Assembly: GCF_000015725.1 (NCBI RefSeq)
Contig: NC_008825.1
Location: 3,906,001-3,970,000 of the forward strand
Source of the DNA: Methylibium petroleiphilum PM1
GTDB taxonomy: Bacteria; Pseudomonadota; Gammaproteobacteria; Burkholderiales; Burkholderiaceae_C
Direction: 5' to 3'
DNA: 64,000 bases
Shown: positions 27,361 to 37,451 of the stretch, piece after piece
Layout: each line of letters opens with the position of its first letter
Position numbering within the stretch: the first letter of the stretch is position 1
Notes under the pieces: generated by a model
Database searches by the model: none
Told to the model about the DNA's origin: nothing
The model's input: the letters and a program-made list of their open reading frames with translations, nothing else
Position numbers and translations under genes: made by a program

Positions 27361-29345
27361 TGCAGCGCGACCCCGAACCGGCCGTCGCCACCACCGGGCT
27401 GCGCCCCGGCGAGACGCCGCTGATCGAGCTGCGCGGCGTGACCAAGACCTACCGCAACGGCGACCTCGCGGTGCAGGTGCTGCACGGCATCGACCTGACG
27501 ATCTACGAGGGCGAGTTCGTCGCCATCATGGGCGCGTCGGGTTCGGGCAAGTCGACGCTGATGAACATCCTGGGCTGCCTCGACAAGCCCACCACCGGCA
27601 GCTACCGCTTCCTCGGCCGCGACGTGTCCTCGCTCGACCGCGACGAACTCGCGCTGCTGCGGCGTGACGACTTCGGTTTCGTGTTCCAGAGCTACCACCT
27701 GATCGCGACCGCAACCGCGGCAGAGAACGTGGAAGTGCCGGCCATGTACTCCGGCCTGCCGCCAGCGCAGCGGCACGAGCGCGCGAAGGCGCTGCTCGGC
27801 GAGCTGGGCCTGGCCGACCGGCTGGAGCACCGGCCCAACCAGTTGTCGGGCGGGCAGCAGCAGCGCGTGTCGATCTCGCGCGCACTGATGAACGGCGGCC
27901 GCATCATCCTCGCCGACGAACCGACCGGCGCGCTCGACAGCAAGAGCGGCGCCGACGTGATGAAGCTGCTGGCCGACCTGTCGGCACGCGGCCACACGGT
28001 GCTGCTGATCACCCACGCGAAGGAAGTGGCCGACCACGCCGACCGGCTGATCGAGATCAAGGACGGCCGCATCGTCGCCGACCCCGGCTCGGCGTCGCCG
28101 TCGCCCGAGCAGGCCGACTACGTGCCGCCGGCCATCACCCACGAAGGCTCGCACCTGGCCGACGTGGTGGAGGCCGCGAAGATGGCGCTGCGTTCGCTGC
28201 GCGCCAACCTGTTCCGCTCGGTGCTCACGCTGCTGGGGATCGTGATCGGCGTCGGCTCGGTGATCGCGATGCTGGCGATCGGCGACGGCGCAAAGCAGGA
28301 GGTCATCAACCGCATCAGCGCGATGGGCTCGAACCTGATGCTGGTGCGCCCCGGCGCGCCCAACCAGCGCGGCTTCAACAGCACCGCGACGCTGGTGGTC
28401 GCCGACGTGGCTGCGATCGATCAGGTGCCCAACGTGCTGGCCGCCGTGCCCGAACAGAACAGCAGCGCGACGCTGCGCTACAGCGGCGCCGACTACAGCA
28501 CCAGCATCAACGGCACCTCGTCGAAATTCCCGCTGGCGCGGCAGTGGCCGGTGGCCCAGGGCAGTTTCTTCAGCGCCGAGGACGAGGCGAGCTACGCCAC
28601 GGTGGCGGTGCTGGGCCAGACCGTCGCGAAGGCGCTGTTCCCCGACGGCGCGAACCCGGTGGGCGAGTACGTGCTGGTCAACAACCTGCTGTTCCAGGTG
28701 GTCGGCGTGATGACGGCGCGCGGTGCATCGCCGATGGGCTCGGACCAGGACGACATCGTGTTCGTGCCGTATGCGACCAGCAGCCTGCGGCTGTCGGGCC
28801 AGCGCTTCATGCGCAACGTGACGGTCGCGGTCGACGACGTGTCGCGCATCGACGAGACCCAGGAGGCCGTGGAGTCGCTGCTGCTCGACCGCCATGGCGT
28901 GGTGGACTTCCAGATCCGCAACATGGCCTCGATCATCGAGGCCACCGAGCAGACGCAGAACACGCTGACCATCCTGCTCGGCTCGATCGCGGCGATCTCG
29001 CTGCTGGTGGGCGGCATCGGCGTGATGAACATCATGCTGGTGTCGGTGACCGAGCGCACCCGCGAGATCGGCATCCGCATGGCCACCGGCGCGCGCGAGC
29101 GCAACATCATGCAGCAGTTCCTGATCGAGGCGATGGTGGTGTCGGCGATCGGCGGTGCGGTGGGCGTGGTGGGCGGACTGGCCACCGCCGCCGCGATCGG
29201 CGCGTTCGGCACGCCCGTCCAGTACTCGCTCGCGCCGGTGCTGCTGGCCTTCGGCTGCGCCTTCGGCACCGGCCTGGTGTTCGGCTGGCTGCCGGCGCGC
29301 AAGGCCGCGCAGCTCGACCCGGTGGTCGCGCTGGCCGCCGAATGA
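27360..29345 (+). CDS. macB: MacB-like ABC efflux pump (ATPase plus permease)
   Basis: 661 residues, full length for MacB. The N-terminal ATPase has Walker [10 protein letters not shown] near residue 60, signature [15 protein letters not shown] near 160 and Walker [13 protein letters not shown]. Then come a first membrane helix near 285, a large periplasmic domain and three C-terminal helices of the FtsX type. MacB exports macrolides, peptides or siderophores; the PvdRT-OpmQ pump for pyoverdine is of this type. Its location among iron genes favours siderophore export or recycling, which is an inference. Confidence 0.92.
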   Translation: MQRDPEPAVATTGLRPGETPLIELRGVTKTYRNGDLAVQVLHGIDLTIYEGEFVAIMGASGSGKSTLMNILGCLDKPTTGSYRFLGRDVSSLDRDELALLRRDDFGFVFQSYHLIATATAAENVEVPAMYSGLPPAQRHERAKALLGELGLADRLEHRPNQLSGGQQQRVSISRALMNGGRIILADEPTGALDSKSGADVMKLLADLSARGHTVLLITHAKEVADHADRLIEIKDGRIVADPGSASPSPEQADYVPPAITHEGSHLADVVEAAKMALRSLRANLFRSVLTLLGIVIGVGSVIAMLAIGDGAKQEVINRISAMGSNLMLVRPGAPNQRGFNSTATLVVADVAAIDQVPNVLAAVPEQNSSATLRYSGADYSTSINGTSSKFPLARQWPVAQGSFFSAEDEASYATVAVLGQTVAKALFPDGANPVGEYVLVNNLLFQVVGVMTARGASPMGSDQDDIVFVPYATSSLRLSGQRFMRNVTVAVDDVSRIDETQEAVESLLLDRHGVVDFQIRNMASIIEATEQTQNTLTILLGSIAAISLLVGGIGVMNIMLVSVTERTREIGIRMATGARERNIMQQFLIEAMVVSAIGGAVGVVGGLATAAAIGAFGTPVQYSLAPVLLAFGCAFGTGLVFGWLPARKAAQLDPVVALAAE

Positions 29346-30784
29346 ACACCCTCTCCCGCCCCATGTCCACGATGCTTCCCCGACCCGCGCCGCGCTGGCG
29401 CGCCTCCGCCCTGCTGATCGCGCTGGCCCTCGCCGGCTGCGCGACGGCGATCGACACCACGCGGCCTACGCTGGACCTGCCGCCGCAATGGAACGAGGCC
29501 GCGACCGCCGCCAGCGGGCCGTTGCAGCGCGACTGGTGGCGCGGCTTCCAGTCCGACGAGCTGGCGCGGCTGATCGACGCCGCCCAGGCCGGCAGCCCGA
29601 CGCTGGCGATCGCCGCCGAGCGCGTGCAGCAGGCCGAGATCGCGGTGCGCAGCGCTGGCGCGACGCTGTTCCCGTCGGTCAGCGTCAGCGGCAATTCCGG
29701 CGCCCGGCGCGCCGACCCGGGGCCGGGGTTCGACGCCAGCACCAGCAAGTCGTCGAGCGTGTCGCTCGGCGTCAGCTACGAGATCGATCTGTGGGGCCGG
29801 CTCGCCGCCGGCGTGAAGGGCGCCGAGGCCTCGCTGGCCGCCAGCCGCTACGACCTCGAGACCGCACGGCTGTCGCTCAGCACCGGCGTGGCCAACGCCT
29901 ATTTCCAGGTGCTCGCGCTGCGCATGCGGATCGAGATCGCGCGCGACAACCTGGCCATCGCCGAGCGCGTGTTCGGCATCGTCGAATCCCGCTACCGCAA
30001 CGGCGCGGCCTCGGCGCTGGACGTGAGCCGCCAACGCATCACAGTGCTGTCACAGCGGGCCACGCTGGAGCCACTGGAGGTGCAGGAGCGCCAGACCGTC
30101 ACCGCGCTGGCCATCCTGCTCGGCCGCCCGCCGCAGGCGCTGCAGGTGGAGACGCGCAGCTTCGAGCGCTTCGCGGTGCCCGAGGCGGGCGCCGGTCTCC
30201 CGTCGGAGCTGCTGGTGCGCCGCCCCGACCTGGCCAGCGCCGAGGCCCAGCTCGCCGCGGCCGATGCCGACGTGGCCGCGGCCCGTGCCGCGCTGCTGCC
30301 CAGCGTGTCGCTGTCGGGCTCGGCCGGGCTGGCCAGCACGGCGCTGCTGTCGCTGGCCAATCCATCCTCCAGCCTCGGGCTGAGCGCTTCGATCGTCCAG
30401 ACGCTGTTCGACGGCGGGCGGCTGCGCAACCAGGTGGCGCTGGGCGAATCGGCGCGCCGCCAGCTGGTGGAGAGCTACCGGCTGGCCATCTACACCGCGC
30501 TGAAGGAGGTGGAGGACGCGCTCGGCAACGCGGTGCGCAACCGCGGCCAGGAGCAGGCGCAGCTGGCGATCCGCGACGAGGCGCAGCGCTCGCTGCGCCT
30601 GGCCGAGCTGCGCTACCGCGAGGGCGCCGACGACCTGACCAGCGTGCTGGACGCGCAGCGGACGCTGTTCTCGTCGATCGACCAGCTGGCGCAGCTGCGG
30701 CTGGCCCGGCTGACGGCGGCACTGGATCTGTTCAAGGCGCTGGGGGGCGGCTGGTCAATGAGTGGTCGCCAACTTTCTTCATGA
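29342..30784 (+). CDS. Outer-membrane efflux lipoprotein, NodT/OprM type
   Basis: 480 residues. The signal peptide has a lipobox, ALALAGCAT, near residue 35. Two outer-membrane-factor repeats follow, with the typical YEIDLWGRL (about residue 148) and [13 protein letters not shown]-like regions and an [18 protein letters not shown] segment in the second repeat. It provides the outer-membrane tunnel of the MacAB pump. The start overlaps the macB stop by 4 bases. Confidence 0.92.
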   Translation: MNTLSRPMSTMLPRPAPRWRASALLIALALAGCATAIDTTRPTLDLPPQWNEAATAASGPLQRDWWRGFQSDELARLIDAAQAGSPTLAIAAERVQQAEIAVRSAGATLFPSVSVSGNSGARRADPGPGFDASTSKSSSVSLGVSYEIDLWGRLAAGVKGAEASLAASRYDLETARLSLSTGVANAYFQVLALRMRIEIARDNLAIAERVFGIVESRYRNGAASALDVSRQRITVLSQRATLEPLEVQERQTVTALAILLGRPPQALQVETRSFERFAVPEAGAGLPSELLVRRPDLASAEAQLAAADADVAAARAALLPSVSLSGSAGLASTALLSLANPSSSLGLSASIVQTLFDGGRLRNQVALGESARRQLVESYRLAIYTALKEVEDALGNAVRNRGQEQAQLAIRDEAQRSLRLAELRYREGADDLTSVLDAQRTLFSSIDQLAQLRLARLTAALDLFKALGGGWSMSGRQLSS

Positions 30785-30854
30785 GCCACAAATCTCAGCG
30801 CTGCAATCCTCAGGCCGGCATCGGCGCACCGCGGTCACACGATTCGACAATAAT

Positions 30855-30885
30855 TTGACAAATCTTAATACGAATAATTATCATC
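30855..30885 (+). promoter_or_regulatory. Promoter and Fur box of the Fiu-type receptor
   Basis: A perfect -35 TTGACA (30855-30860) is followed by a Fur box at 30867-30885, AATACGAATAATTATCATC, which matches 13 of 19 positions of the E. coli Fur consensus. Fur binding here would block polymerase. Confidence 0.8.
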
Positions 30886-31023
30886 ATTGACTGAGCGCTG
30901 TCGATCCCTGACAGCCCCCCGGTCAGCCATCTGCTTTTCCTCGCGTCGAAACGCGGTCGGGATTGCCGCAGAGAGCCAGCCTCTGTGCCCGTTTCGCCGT
31001 TTCGACCACACCGAGGAGAACCC

Positions 31024-33321
31024 ATGGCCTACATCCAGGCTCGCAAGCACGCCCATCCCCCACGACGGACCGCTTCGGCCGCCGCCGCCTTCGCCGTGCT
31101 CGCCATTCCAGCCGCCGTGCACGCCCAGCAGGCTGCAGTGCCCGCCGACGCCGCTTCGGCGCCGGCCAGCACGCAGGTGCTGCCGGAGATCAAGGCGAAG
31201 GCGGCAGCCGACAACGGCATCAAGGCCGATGTGTCGGCCTCGCCCAAGTTCACCCAGCCGCTGGTGGACACGCCGCAGACCATCACGGTCATCAAGAAGG
31301 AAGTGCTGCAGCAGCAAGGTGCCACCTCGTTGACCGAAGCGCTGCGCAACACGCCCGGCATCACGCTGCAGATGGGCGAGAACGGCAACACGCAGACCGG
31401 CGACGCGATCTTCATGCGCGGCTTCGACACCTCGGCGAGCATCTTCGTCGACGGCATCCGCGACCTGGGCAGCATCTCGCGCGACACCTTCAATCTCGAG
31501 CAGGTTGAGGTGATCAAGGGTCCGTCGGGCTCGGACAACGGGCGTGGCGCGTCGTCGGGCTACGTCAACATGATCTCGAAGTCGCCGCAGCTGCAGAACT
31601 TCGGCAATGCCAGCGTCACCCTCGGCACCGACGACCGCAAGCGCGCCACGCTCGACCTGAACCGCGCACTGGATCTGGCGATCCCCGGCTCGGCCTTCCG
31701 CCTCAACCTGATGGCGCAGGACTATGGGGTCCCGGGGCGTGACGAGGTGAAGACCAAACGCTGGGGCTTTGCGCCGTCGCTGGCCTTCGGCCTGGGCACG
31801 CCGACCCGCACCGTCCTGAGCTACCTGCACGTCAAGCACGACAACACGCCGGATGGCGGCGTCTCGACCTTTGGTTTGCCCGGCTACATCTTCAGCTCGC
31901 CCACGGCCACCGGCCCCGCGGTGAACTCGAAGAACTTCTACGGCTCCCGCAATGACCACGATGACGTGACGGTGGACATGCTCACCGCGCGCATCGAGCA
32001 CACCCTCGCGCCCGGCTACACGCTGCGCAACACGACGCGCCTCGGCCGCGCCGAGCAGGATCTTCTGGTGACGGGTGTGAACGCGGTCAACACCAGCAGC
32101 GGCGATCCGGCAACCTACACGGTGGCCCGATCGCGTCAGGGCAAACGCCAGAGCAACGACATCCTGACGAACCAGACCAACCTGAACGCCGAGTTCAAGA
32201 CCGGCGCCGTGGAGCACTCGCTGTCGACCGGCTTCGAGTTGATCTACGAACGCCAACGCACTATCACGCCGCAGACGCTCACCAACACGACCCTGCCCGC
32301 CTCGCTGCAGCAGGTGCCCGCGAACCTGTACGACCCGAACCGGAGCGACGTGTTCCTGACGCCGCCGTACAAGGGCGCCTACACACGCGGAAACACGCTG
32401 AGCGCGGCGGTCTATGCCTTCGACACGCTCAAGCTGTCGGAGCAATGGCTGCTCAATGGCGGCGTGCGTTGGGAGAAGTTCCACGCCGAGACCAACGGTT
32501 CGACCTTCACCGCGGCCACCGCCACGACGCCGGAGTCGCTGGTCCAGAACGCACCGTTGTCGCTGACCGACAGCCTGCTGAGTTGGAAGGTTGGAGCCGT
32601 GTTCAAGCCGGCGCCCAACGGCAGCATCTACGCGACCGTGTCCAATTCCTTCCAGCCGCCGGGCGGCAGCAACTTCGCGCTCAGCAGCCAGGAGAACAGT
32701 GCGAACCGGCCGGACCTCGATCCGCAGGAGGGTAGCAACATCGAGATCGGCAGCAAATGGGATCTGCTCGACGGCAAACTCTCGGCCGTCGGCGCGATCT
32801 TCCGCAGCGAGAACAAGAACGAGCTCCTCTCCGACGGTGCAACGCCGCCGACCTATTCCCAGGTAGGCAAGCGTCGCGTCGACGGCGCCGAACTCGGCCT
32901 GATCGGCCAGATCACTCCGGCGCTGAGCCTCAGTGCGGGCCTGGCCTATATGGATTCGGAGATCCTCAAGGGCACGGCGGCCAACCAGGGCGGCGTGATC
33001 GTCTTCACGCCGAAGATCACCTTCACCTCCTGGGCCACCTACAAGCTGCCCTTCGGGTTGACCGTCGGCGGCGGCGCACGGTACGTGGACACGGTGGCCC
33101 GGAGCAGCAATCTCGTGACCACGAGCAACCTGCTCGAGACGCCCGACTACTGGGTGGCCGATGCGATGCTGGCCTACGACGTGACGAAGAATCTGTCGCT
33201 GCAGCTCAATATCTACAACGTGTTCGACAAAGAGTACATCGCGGCGATCAACAACGGTGGCTCGCGCTACGTGCCGGGCGCCGAGCGCAACGCGCTGCTC
33301 ACCGCGAACTTCAGCTTCTGA
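31024..33321 (+). CDS. TonB-dependent catecholate siderophore receptor (Fiu type)
   Basis: 765 residues with a signal peptide ending AVHAQQ. A TonB box region and a plug domain follow (PLVDTPQTITVIKKEVL, VEVIKGPSGSDNGRGASSGY), then a 22-strand type barrel ending in Phe (LLTANFSF). The plug sequence resembles Fiu-like receptors that take up monomeric catechol-iron complexes. I chose the ATG at 31024, preceded by GAGGAGAA. It is followed by piuC, the usual pairing for Fiu/PiuA receptors, and preceded by a Fur box. Confidence 0.92.
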   Translation: MAYIQARKHAHPPRRTASAAAAFAVLAIPAAVHAQQAAVPADAASAPASTQVLPEIKAKAAADNGIKADVSASPKFTQPLVDTPQTITVIKKEVLQQQGATSLTEALRNTPGITLQMGENGNTQTGDAIFMRGFDTSASIFVDGIRDLGSISRDTFNLEQVEVIKGPSGSDNGRGASSGYVNMISKSPQLQNFGNASVTLGTDDRKRATLDLNRALDLAIPGSAFRLNLMAQDYGVPGRDEVKTKRWGFAPSLAFGLGTPTRTVLSYLHVKHDNTPDGGVSTFGLPGYIFSSPTATGPAVNSKNFYGSRNDHDDVTVDMLTARIEHTLAPGYTLRNTTRLGRAEQDLLVTGVNAVNTSSGDPATYTVARSRQGKRQSNDILTNQTNLNAEFKTGAVEHSLSTGFELIYERQRTITPQTLTNTTLPASLQQVPANLYDPNRSDVFLTPPYKGAYTRGNTLSAAVYAFDTLKLSEQWLLNGGVRWEKFHAETNGSTFTAATATTPESLVQNAPLSLTDSLLSWKVGAVFKPAPNGSIYATVSNSFQPPGGSNFALSSQENSANRPDLDPQEGSNIEIGSKWDLLDGKLSAVGAIFRSENKNELLSDGATPPTYSQVGKRRVDGAELGLIGQITPALSLSAGLAYMDSEILKGTAANQGGVIVFTPKITFTSWATYKLPFGLTVGGGARYVDTVARSSNLVTTSNLLETPDYWVADAMLAYDVTKNLSLQLNIYNVFDKEYIAAINNGGSRYVPGAERNALLTANFSF

Positions 33322-33361
33322 CCTGCTGAATCGCCGATGCACCCGGCCGGGTGCGAAACTC

Positions 33362-33387
33362 GCGAGCCTCTCCCCGGAGAGGCTCGC
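33362..33387 (+). repeat. Perfect 12-base inverted repeat between receptor and piuC
   Basis: GCGAGCCTCTCC, loop CC, GGAGAGGCTCGC. It has no T-run and lies 25 bases before piuC. It may lower read-through or stabilise the receptor mRNA. Confidence 0.5.
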
Positions 33388-33411
33388 TGCATTGAAAGGC
33401 CGAAGACCATC

Positions 33412-34092
33412 ATGATGCTGCACGTGCCCGAGGTCCTGACGCGCGATCAGGTCGCCGACATCCGCACGCGGCTCGACGCCACCGACTGGGTCGATGGCCG
33501 CGCCACCGTCGGCCCGCAGGGCGCCCAAGTCAAGCAGAACCGCCAGTTGCCCGAGCTGTCGCCGGTGGGCCGCGAACTCGGCGAGACCATCCTGAAGGCG
33601 CTGCTGGTTCATCCGCTGTTCGTCTCGGCCGCACTGCCGCTGCGCACCGTGCCGCCGCTGTTCAACCGCTACGAGGGCGGCGAGCACTACGGCCTGCACA
33701 TCGACGGCGCAGTGCGCTCGGTGCCGGGCACCCACCTGCGCCTGCGCACCGATCTGTCGAGCACGCTGTTCCTCAGCGACCCGGACGACTACGACGGCGG
33801 CGAGCTGGTCGTGGTCGACACCTACGGCACGCACGAGGTCAAGCTGCCGGCCGGCGACCTGATCCTCTACCCGTCGACCAGCCTGCATCGCGTCGAGCCG
33901 GTGACGCGTGGCACGCGCGTGTGCTCGTTCTTCTGGACGCAGAGCATGGTGCGCGACGACGGGCAGCGCCACCTGCTGTTCGAGCTCGACCAGGACATCC
34001 AGAAACTGCGCGAGAAGCTCGGCGATTGCCCCGAGGTGCTGAGCCTCACCGGCCACTATCACAACCTGCTGCGCCAGTGGGCCGAGGTGTGA
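33412..34092 (+). CDS. piuC: PiuC-type Fe(II)/2-oxoglutarate dioxygenase (PKHD-type hydroxylase)
   Basis: 226 residues beginning [10 protein letters not shown], the family start. The iron-binding triad is HIDGA (His and Asp near residues 102-104) and the distal His in STSLHRVEP near 163, followed by an Arg for 2-oxoglutarate. PiuC proteins are encoded next to Fiu/PiuA siderophore receptors and are thought to hydroxylate some iron-uptake substrate; the target is unknown. It is probably in the receptor transcript, 90 bases downstream. Confidence 0.92.
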
Positions 34093-34131
34093 CGCGGCGG
34101 GCCGCCGCTCACGGGCCCTGTCGGGACACGC

Positions 34132-35532
34132 TCAGTACACGTCGCGCCGCAGCCGGCCGGTCTCGATGAGCCGATCGACCGCGTCGCGGCCCAGCACGTC
34201 GACCAGCGCGGCCTCCACGCCCGCGGCCATGCCGACCCGGCTGCCGCAGACGTAGAGCGCGGCACCGCGGGTAACCCAGTCGCGCAGCACGTCGGCCTGC
34301 TCGCGCAGGCGGTCCTGCACATAGCGCTTGCCCGGCTGGTCGCGCGAGAACACGAGGTCGGTGCGTTCGAGCACGCCGCTGGCCTGCCAGGCAGCGATCT
34401 CGTCGCGGTAGTAGGCGTCGTGCGCGGCATGGCGCTCGCCGAACACCAGCCAGTTCGCGCCGTGTCCGGCCGCGGCGCGGGCCTTGAGGTGGGCGCGCAG
34501 GCCGGCCAGGCCGGTGCCGTTGCCGACCAGGATCAGCGGACGGCCGGCGTTGTCGCCGAGGCGGAAGTTGCCGTGGGCGCGCAGCCGCAGCGCGATCTCG
34601 TCGCCGATCGCGGCCCGCTCGGTGAGCCAGCCGGACGCCAGGCCCGGCGTGCCGTCGGCGTGCCGTTCCTGGCGCACCAGCAGGTGCACGCGGCCATCGG
34701 CGGGCAGCGAGGCGATCGAGTACTCGCGCGGGCGTTCGCCGTCGCCGGGCGGCAGCACCTGCACCAGGTCGCCGGCCTGCCAGTCCGGGCTCGGCGCCGC
34801 GCCGGCCGGGGCCTCGAGCTCCAGGTGAAAGCAGGGGCCGCCGGCGCTGCCGGGGTTGAGCAACCGGCGATGCGCCAGCCGCCACGGCTCGAATGCCGCC
34901 GCGAGCTGCCAGTCCGGCAGATCGCTGGTGCCCGCCAGGCGCGCCACCTGGTGCTGCCACTGCTGCAGCGCCAGGGCATCGCCCCCGTCGACGTCGATGC
35001 GCTCGAACATCGCCTGCGCTCCCTGCCGGCGCAACCAGGTGTCGAGCGCGCGGCCGAAACCGCAGTAGTGCTGATACTCGCGATCGCCGAGCGCCAGCAC
35101 GGCGCAGTGCAGGCTCTCGAGCGCGAGGGGCGTCTCGGCGGCCTGGGCCATCAAGCGGCGCACGAACGGCGCCGCCGCATCGGGTGGATCGCCTTCGCCG
35201 TAGGTGCTGACGATGAACAGGGCCCGTTCCGCCGCCGCCAGATCACCGGCCTGCAACTCCGCCAGACTCGCGATGCGCGCCGGCACGCCGGCCGTGTGCA
35301 GCGCCTGCGCGGTCTGCCAGGCGATCTGTTCGGCGTTGCCGGTCTGGCTGGCGTGCGCCACCAGCACCGGTTGCGCGCCCTCCGCGGCCGGCGCCAGGGC
35401 GGCGGCCGCACGCGCCACCCGGGCTTCGCGCGCCCGGTGCGCGCGCCAGGTGCCGGCGCACAGCGCCACATAGGACAGCACGGTCCCGCCCGCGGCGAGC
35501 GCCCGCAGCGCGTCGTCGGACAGCGGCGTCAT
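34132..35532 (-). CDS. Membrane-anchored flavodoxin/NADPH reductase (sulfite-reductase-flavoprotein like)
   Basis: 466 residues. One N-terminal membrane helix (about 12-28) is followed by a flavodoxin domain near 55-195 (ASQTGNAEQIA, STYGEGDPPD, LALGDREYQHYC). A ferredoxin-reductase domain spans about 215-466, with the flavin motif REYSIAS and the NADPH site GNGTGLAGLRAH. It would carry electrons from cytoplasmic NADPH to the membrane. It heads no iron-sulfur hemoprotein partner. Its neighbours are ApbE, DUF4198, DUF2271 and PepSY genes, suggesting it feeds a ferric-siderophore reductase. The start overlaps the apbE stop. Confidence 0.85.
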   Translation of the reverse strand: MTPLSDDALRALAAGGTVLSYVALCAGTWRAHRAREARVARAAAALAPAAEGAQPVLVAHASQTGNAEQIAWQTAQALHTAGVPARIASLAELQAGDLAAAERALFIVSTYGEGDPPDAAAPFVRRLMAQAAETPLALESLHCAVLALGDREYQHYCGFGRALDTWLRRQGAQAMFERIDVDGGDALALQQWQHQVARLAGTSDLPDWQLAAAFEPWRLAHRRLLNPGSAGGPCFHLELEAPAGAAPSPDWQAGDLVQVLPPGDGERPREYSIASLPADGRVHLLVRQERHADGTPGLASGWLTERAAIGDEIALRLRAHGNFRLGDNAGRPLILVGNGTGLAGLRAHLKARAAAGHGANWLVFGERHAAHDAYYRDEIAAWQASGVLERTDLVFSRDQPGKRYVQDRLREQADVLRDWVTRGAALYVCGSRVGMAAGVEAALVDVLGRDAVDRLIETGRLRRDVY

Positions 35533-36566
35533 GCCAGCAGTGCTTCGAACCCGGCCGTCGGGCGGGCCTCGTGGCCGCCATCCGCAGCACGGCGGATGAA
35601 CAGCACGGCCAGCCGCTCCCGCTCGGCGTAGGTCCAGCCCTCATCGGGCCCGAGCACCGTCAGCGCCGTGGCCAGCGCGTCGGCCTGCATGCATTGCGCG
35701 TGCACGACCGTCACCGACGCCAGCGCGTGCCGCACCGGCCGGCCGGTGCGCGGGTCGATGGTGTGGGAATGGCGCTCGCCGTCGTCGGTCTCGAAGCAGC
35801 GGAAGTCGTCGCCGGAGGTCGCGACCGCCAGCCCCTTGAGTGCGAGCACCGGACCGGCATCGCCCTGTTCCAGTCCGGGCAGCCGGACCGCCACCCGCCA
35901 CGGCTGCCCATCGGGCCGGCGGCCCATGCCGAGCAGCTCGCCGCCGACCTCGACGAGCGCGTTGCCGCAACCCAGCCGCTGCAGCGCACGCGCGACGGCG
36001 TCGACCGCATAGCCCTTGGCGATCGACGACAGGTCGACGTAGGTGCCGCCATCCTGGCGTGCACGGCGCTGCTCGACGTCGAGCTGCACGCGCTGCCAGC
36101 CGATGCGGCGGCGCGCCATCTCCAGATCGCCTTCCGTCGGCGCATCGCGGCGCGCCGGGTCGGGGCCGAAGCCCCAGAGGTTGACCGCGGGGCCGACGGT
36201 CGGGTCGTAGGCCCCACCGGTGGCGCGCGCCAGTTCGAGCGCGTGCTGCAGCACGCTGAAGAGGGGCTCGGGCAGTTTCTGCCAGCGGCCCGGCGCGGCG
36301 CGGTTGTAGCGGCTCAGGTCGGAGTCGTCCTCCCAGGTGCTCATCTGGCGCACCACCAGGTCCAGCGCGATCTCGATCGCCTCGCGGACCTCGCGGCGGG
36401 CCGGGCCGGGCGTGGCCGGCGCATGCCAGTACTTCACGCTCCAGCGGGTGCCCATCGTCGGCCCGCCCAGCTCCTGCACGGCGGCGGCCAGCAGGCGCGG
36501 CGCGACCCCACCGTCGTGGCGGTAGCCCGGCAGGGGCAGGTCGGCGAAGGACAGGCGTGTCGTCAT
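35529..36566 (-). CDS. apbE: FAD:protein FMN transferase (ApbE)
   Basis: 345 residues. It matches ApbE along its length: GTRWSVKYW near residue 39, DLSSIAKGYAVDAVA near 178 and the metal-binding ADALATALTVLG near 297. ApbE cuts FAD and attaches FMN to Thr in a D-G-x-S/T-G/S-A-T motif of target proteins. A matching DGLTSAT occurs in the DUF2271 protein two genes away. Unlike many ApbE proteins, this one has no obvious signal peptide or lipobox, so where it acts is uncertain. Confidence 0.92.
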   Translation of the reverse strand: MTTRLSFADLPLPGYRHDGGVAPRLLAAAVQELGGPTMGTRWSVKYWHAPATPGPARREVREAIEIALDLVVRQMSTWEDDSDLSRYNRAAPGRWQKLPEPLFSVLQHALELARATGGAYDPTVGPAVNLWGFGPDPARRDAPTEGDLEMARRRIGWQRVQLDVEQRRARQDGGTYVDLSSIAKGYAVDAVARALQRLGCGNALVEVGGELLGMGRRPDGQPWRVAVRLPGLEQGDAGPVLALKGLAVATSGDDFRCFETDDGERHSHTIDPRTGRPVRHALASVTVVHAQCMQADALATALTVLGPDEGWTYAERERLAVLFIRRAADGGHEARPTAGFEALLA

Positions 36567-36597
36567 GCGGCCGCGGCGCTCGGGGGCGGTCGGCCCG

Positions 36598-37413
36598 TCA
36601 TTGCGGCAGCACTTCCAGCACCGCGGCGTAGACCAGCCGGCGCTCCTTGGCCTGCTTCAGCGTGGTCTTGCCGTCCCTGGTGCTGACCTCCAGGCGGTAG
36701 AGCCCGGGCTGCGGCCAGTTGACCTTGACCTGGCCCTTCGCGTCGGTCTTCAGCGTCATCTCGCCGATCTTGTCGCGGTAGCGGGTGCCGCCGAAGACGA
36801 TCTCGACCTCGAGGTCTGCGGCCGGCTGGCCGTCGAGCAGGAAACCGAACGTCGCCGCCTCGCCGGTGAACAGGTCGTTGGGGTGCGTGACGGGCACGAA
36901 CTCCAGGCCCTTGCCGGTCGGCTGGATCGCGCTGGGTTTGCCAACGGTGATGAAGGTCTCGAGGCGGCTGATGCCTTCGTTGACCGTCAGTTCGGGCGCA
37001 TCGGCCGGGACCTCCTTGGCGAAGTTCTCGGCCGTGCCGCGGAAGCCCTTGTTCTGGCCGGTGGCCGCGTCCTTGTAGCGCGCCGTCACGCCGCTGAAGC
37101 CGTTGGCCACGCGGTAGGTGCCGGCCTGCGTGAGGTTCAGGTCGAACACGCTGCGCAGCTTGCCGACCACCACGTTCTCGGGCGCCACGGCGCTGCCGTC
37201 CGGCGCGGTGACCGCCAGCCCGTCGAGCCGCAGCGGCGCGTGGTTGAAGTAGAAGATGTCGTTGCCGGAGGCCCCGTCGATCGTGACCCATTGAGGCTTG
37301 GACAGCACGGTCGACGAGGGCACCAGGAAGCTGCTGTGGGCGCGCGCCAGCGGCACCGACAGACCGAAGGCGAGCGCCGTCGTGACGACGAGCGCGAAAC
37401 GGGAACGGGACAT
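36598..37413 (-). CDS. DUF4198 periplasmic protein
   Basis: 271 residues with a signal peptide ending LARAHS. The mature protein is a beta-rich DUF4198 protein, a fold also linked to nickel/cobalt and iron uptake loci. It starts HSSFLVPS, so the mature N-terminus is a His that could bind metal. The ATG at 37413 is the only start that gives a signal peptide. It lies between apbE and the DUF2271 gene on one strand. Role unknown; a periplasmic accessory to iron or siderophore handling is inferred from position. Confidence 0.85.
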   Translation of the reverse strand: MSRSRFALVVTTALAFGLSVPLARAHSSFLVPSSTVLSKPQWVTIDGASGNDIFYFNHAPLRLDGLAVTAPDGSAVAPENVVVGKLRSVFDLNLTQAGTYRVANGFSGVTARYKDAATGQNKGFRGTAENFAKEVPADAPELTVNEGISRLETFITVGKPSAIQPTGKGLEFVPVTHPNDLFTGEAATFGFLLDGQPAADLEVEIVFGGTRYRDKIGEMTLKTDAKGQVKVNWPQPGLYRLEVSTRDGKTTLKQAKERRLVYAAVLEVLPQ

Positions 37414-37451
37414 GGGGATCTCCTGGACGGGGTGAGGGGTCCGATGGCGGT

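Noticed and set aside
30865-34062. Minus-strand open frame of 1065 codons opposite the receptor and piuC genes.
   Set aside because: It is a shadow of the GC-rich sense genes: no ribosome site, no recognisable domain, and both sense genes are strong family matches. The same holds for other long antisense frames, for example opposite fdsA, recG and the sensor kinase.
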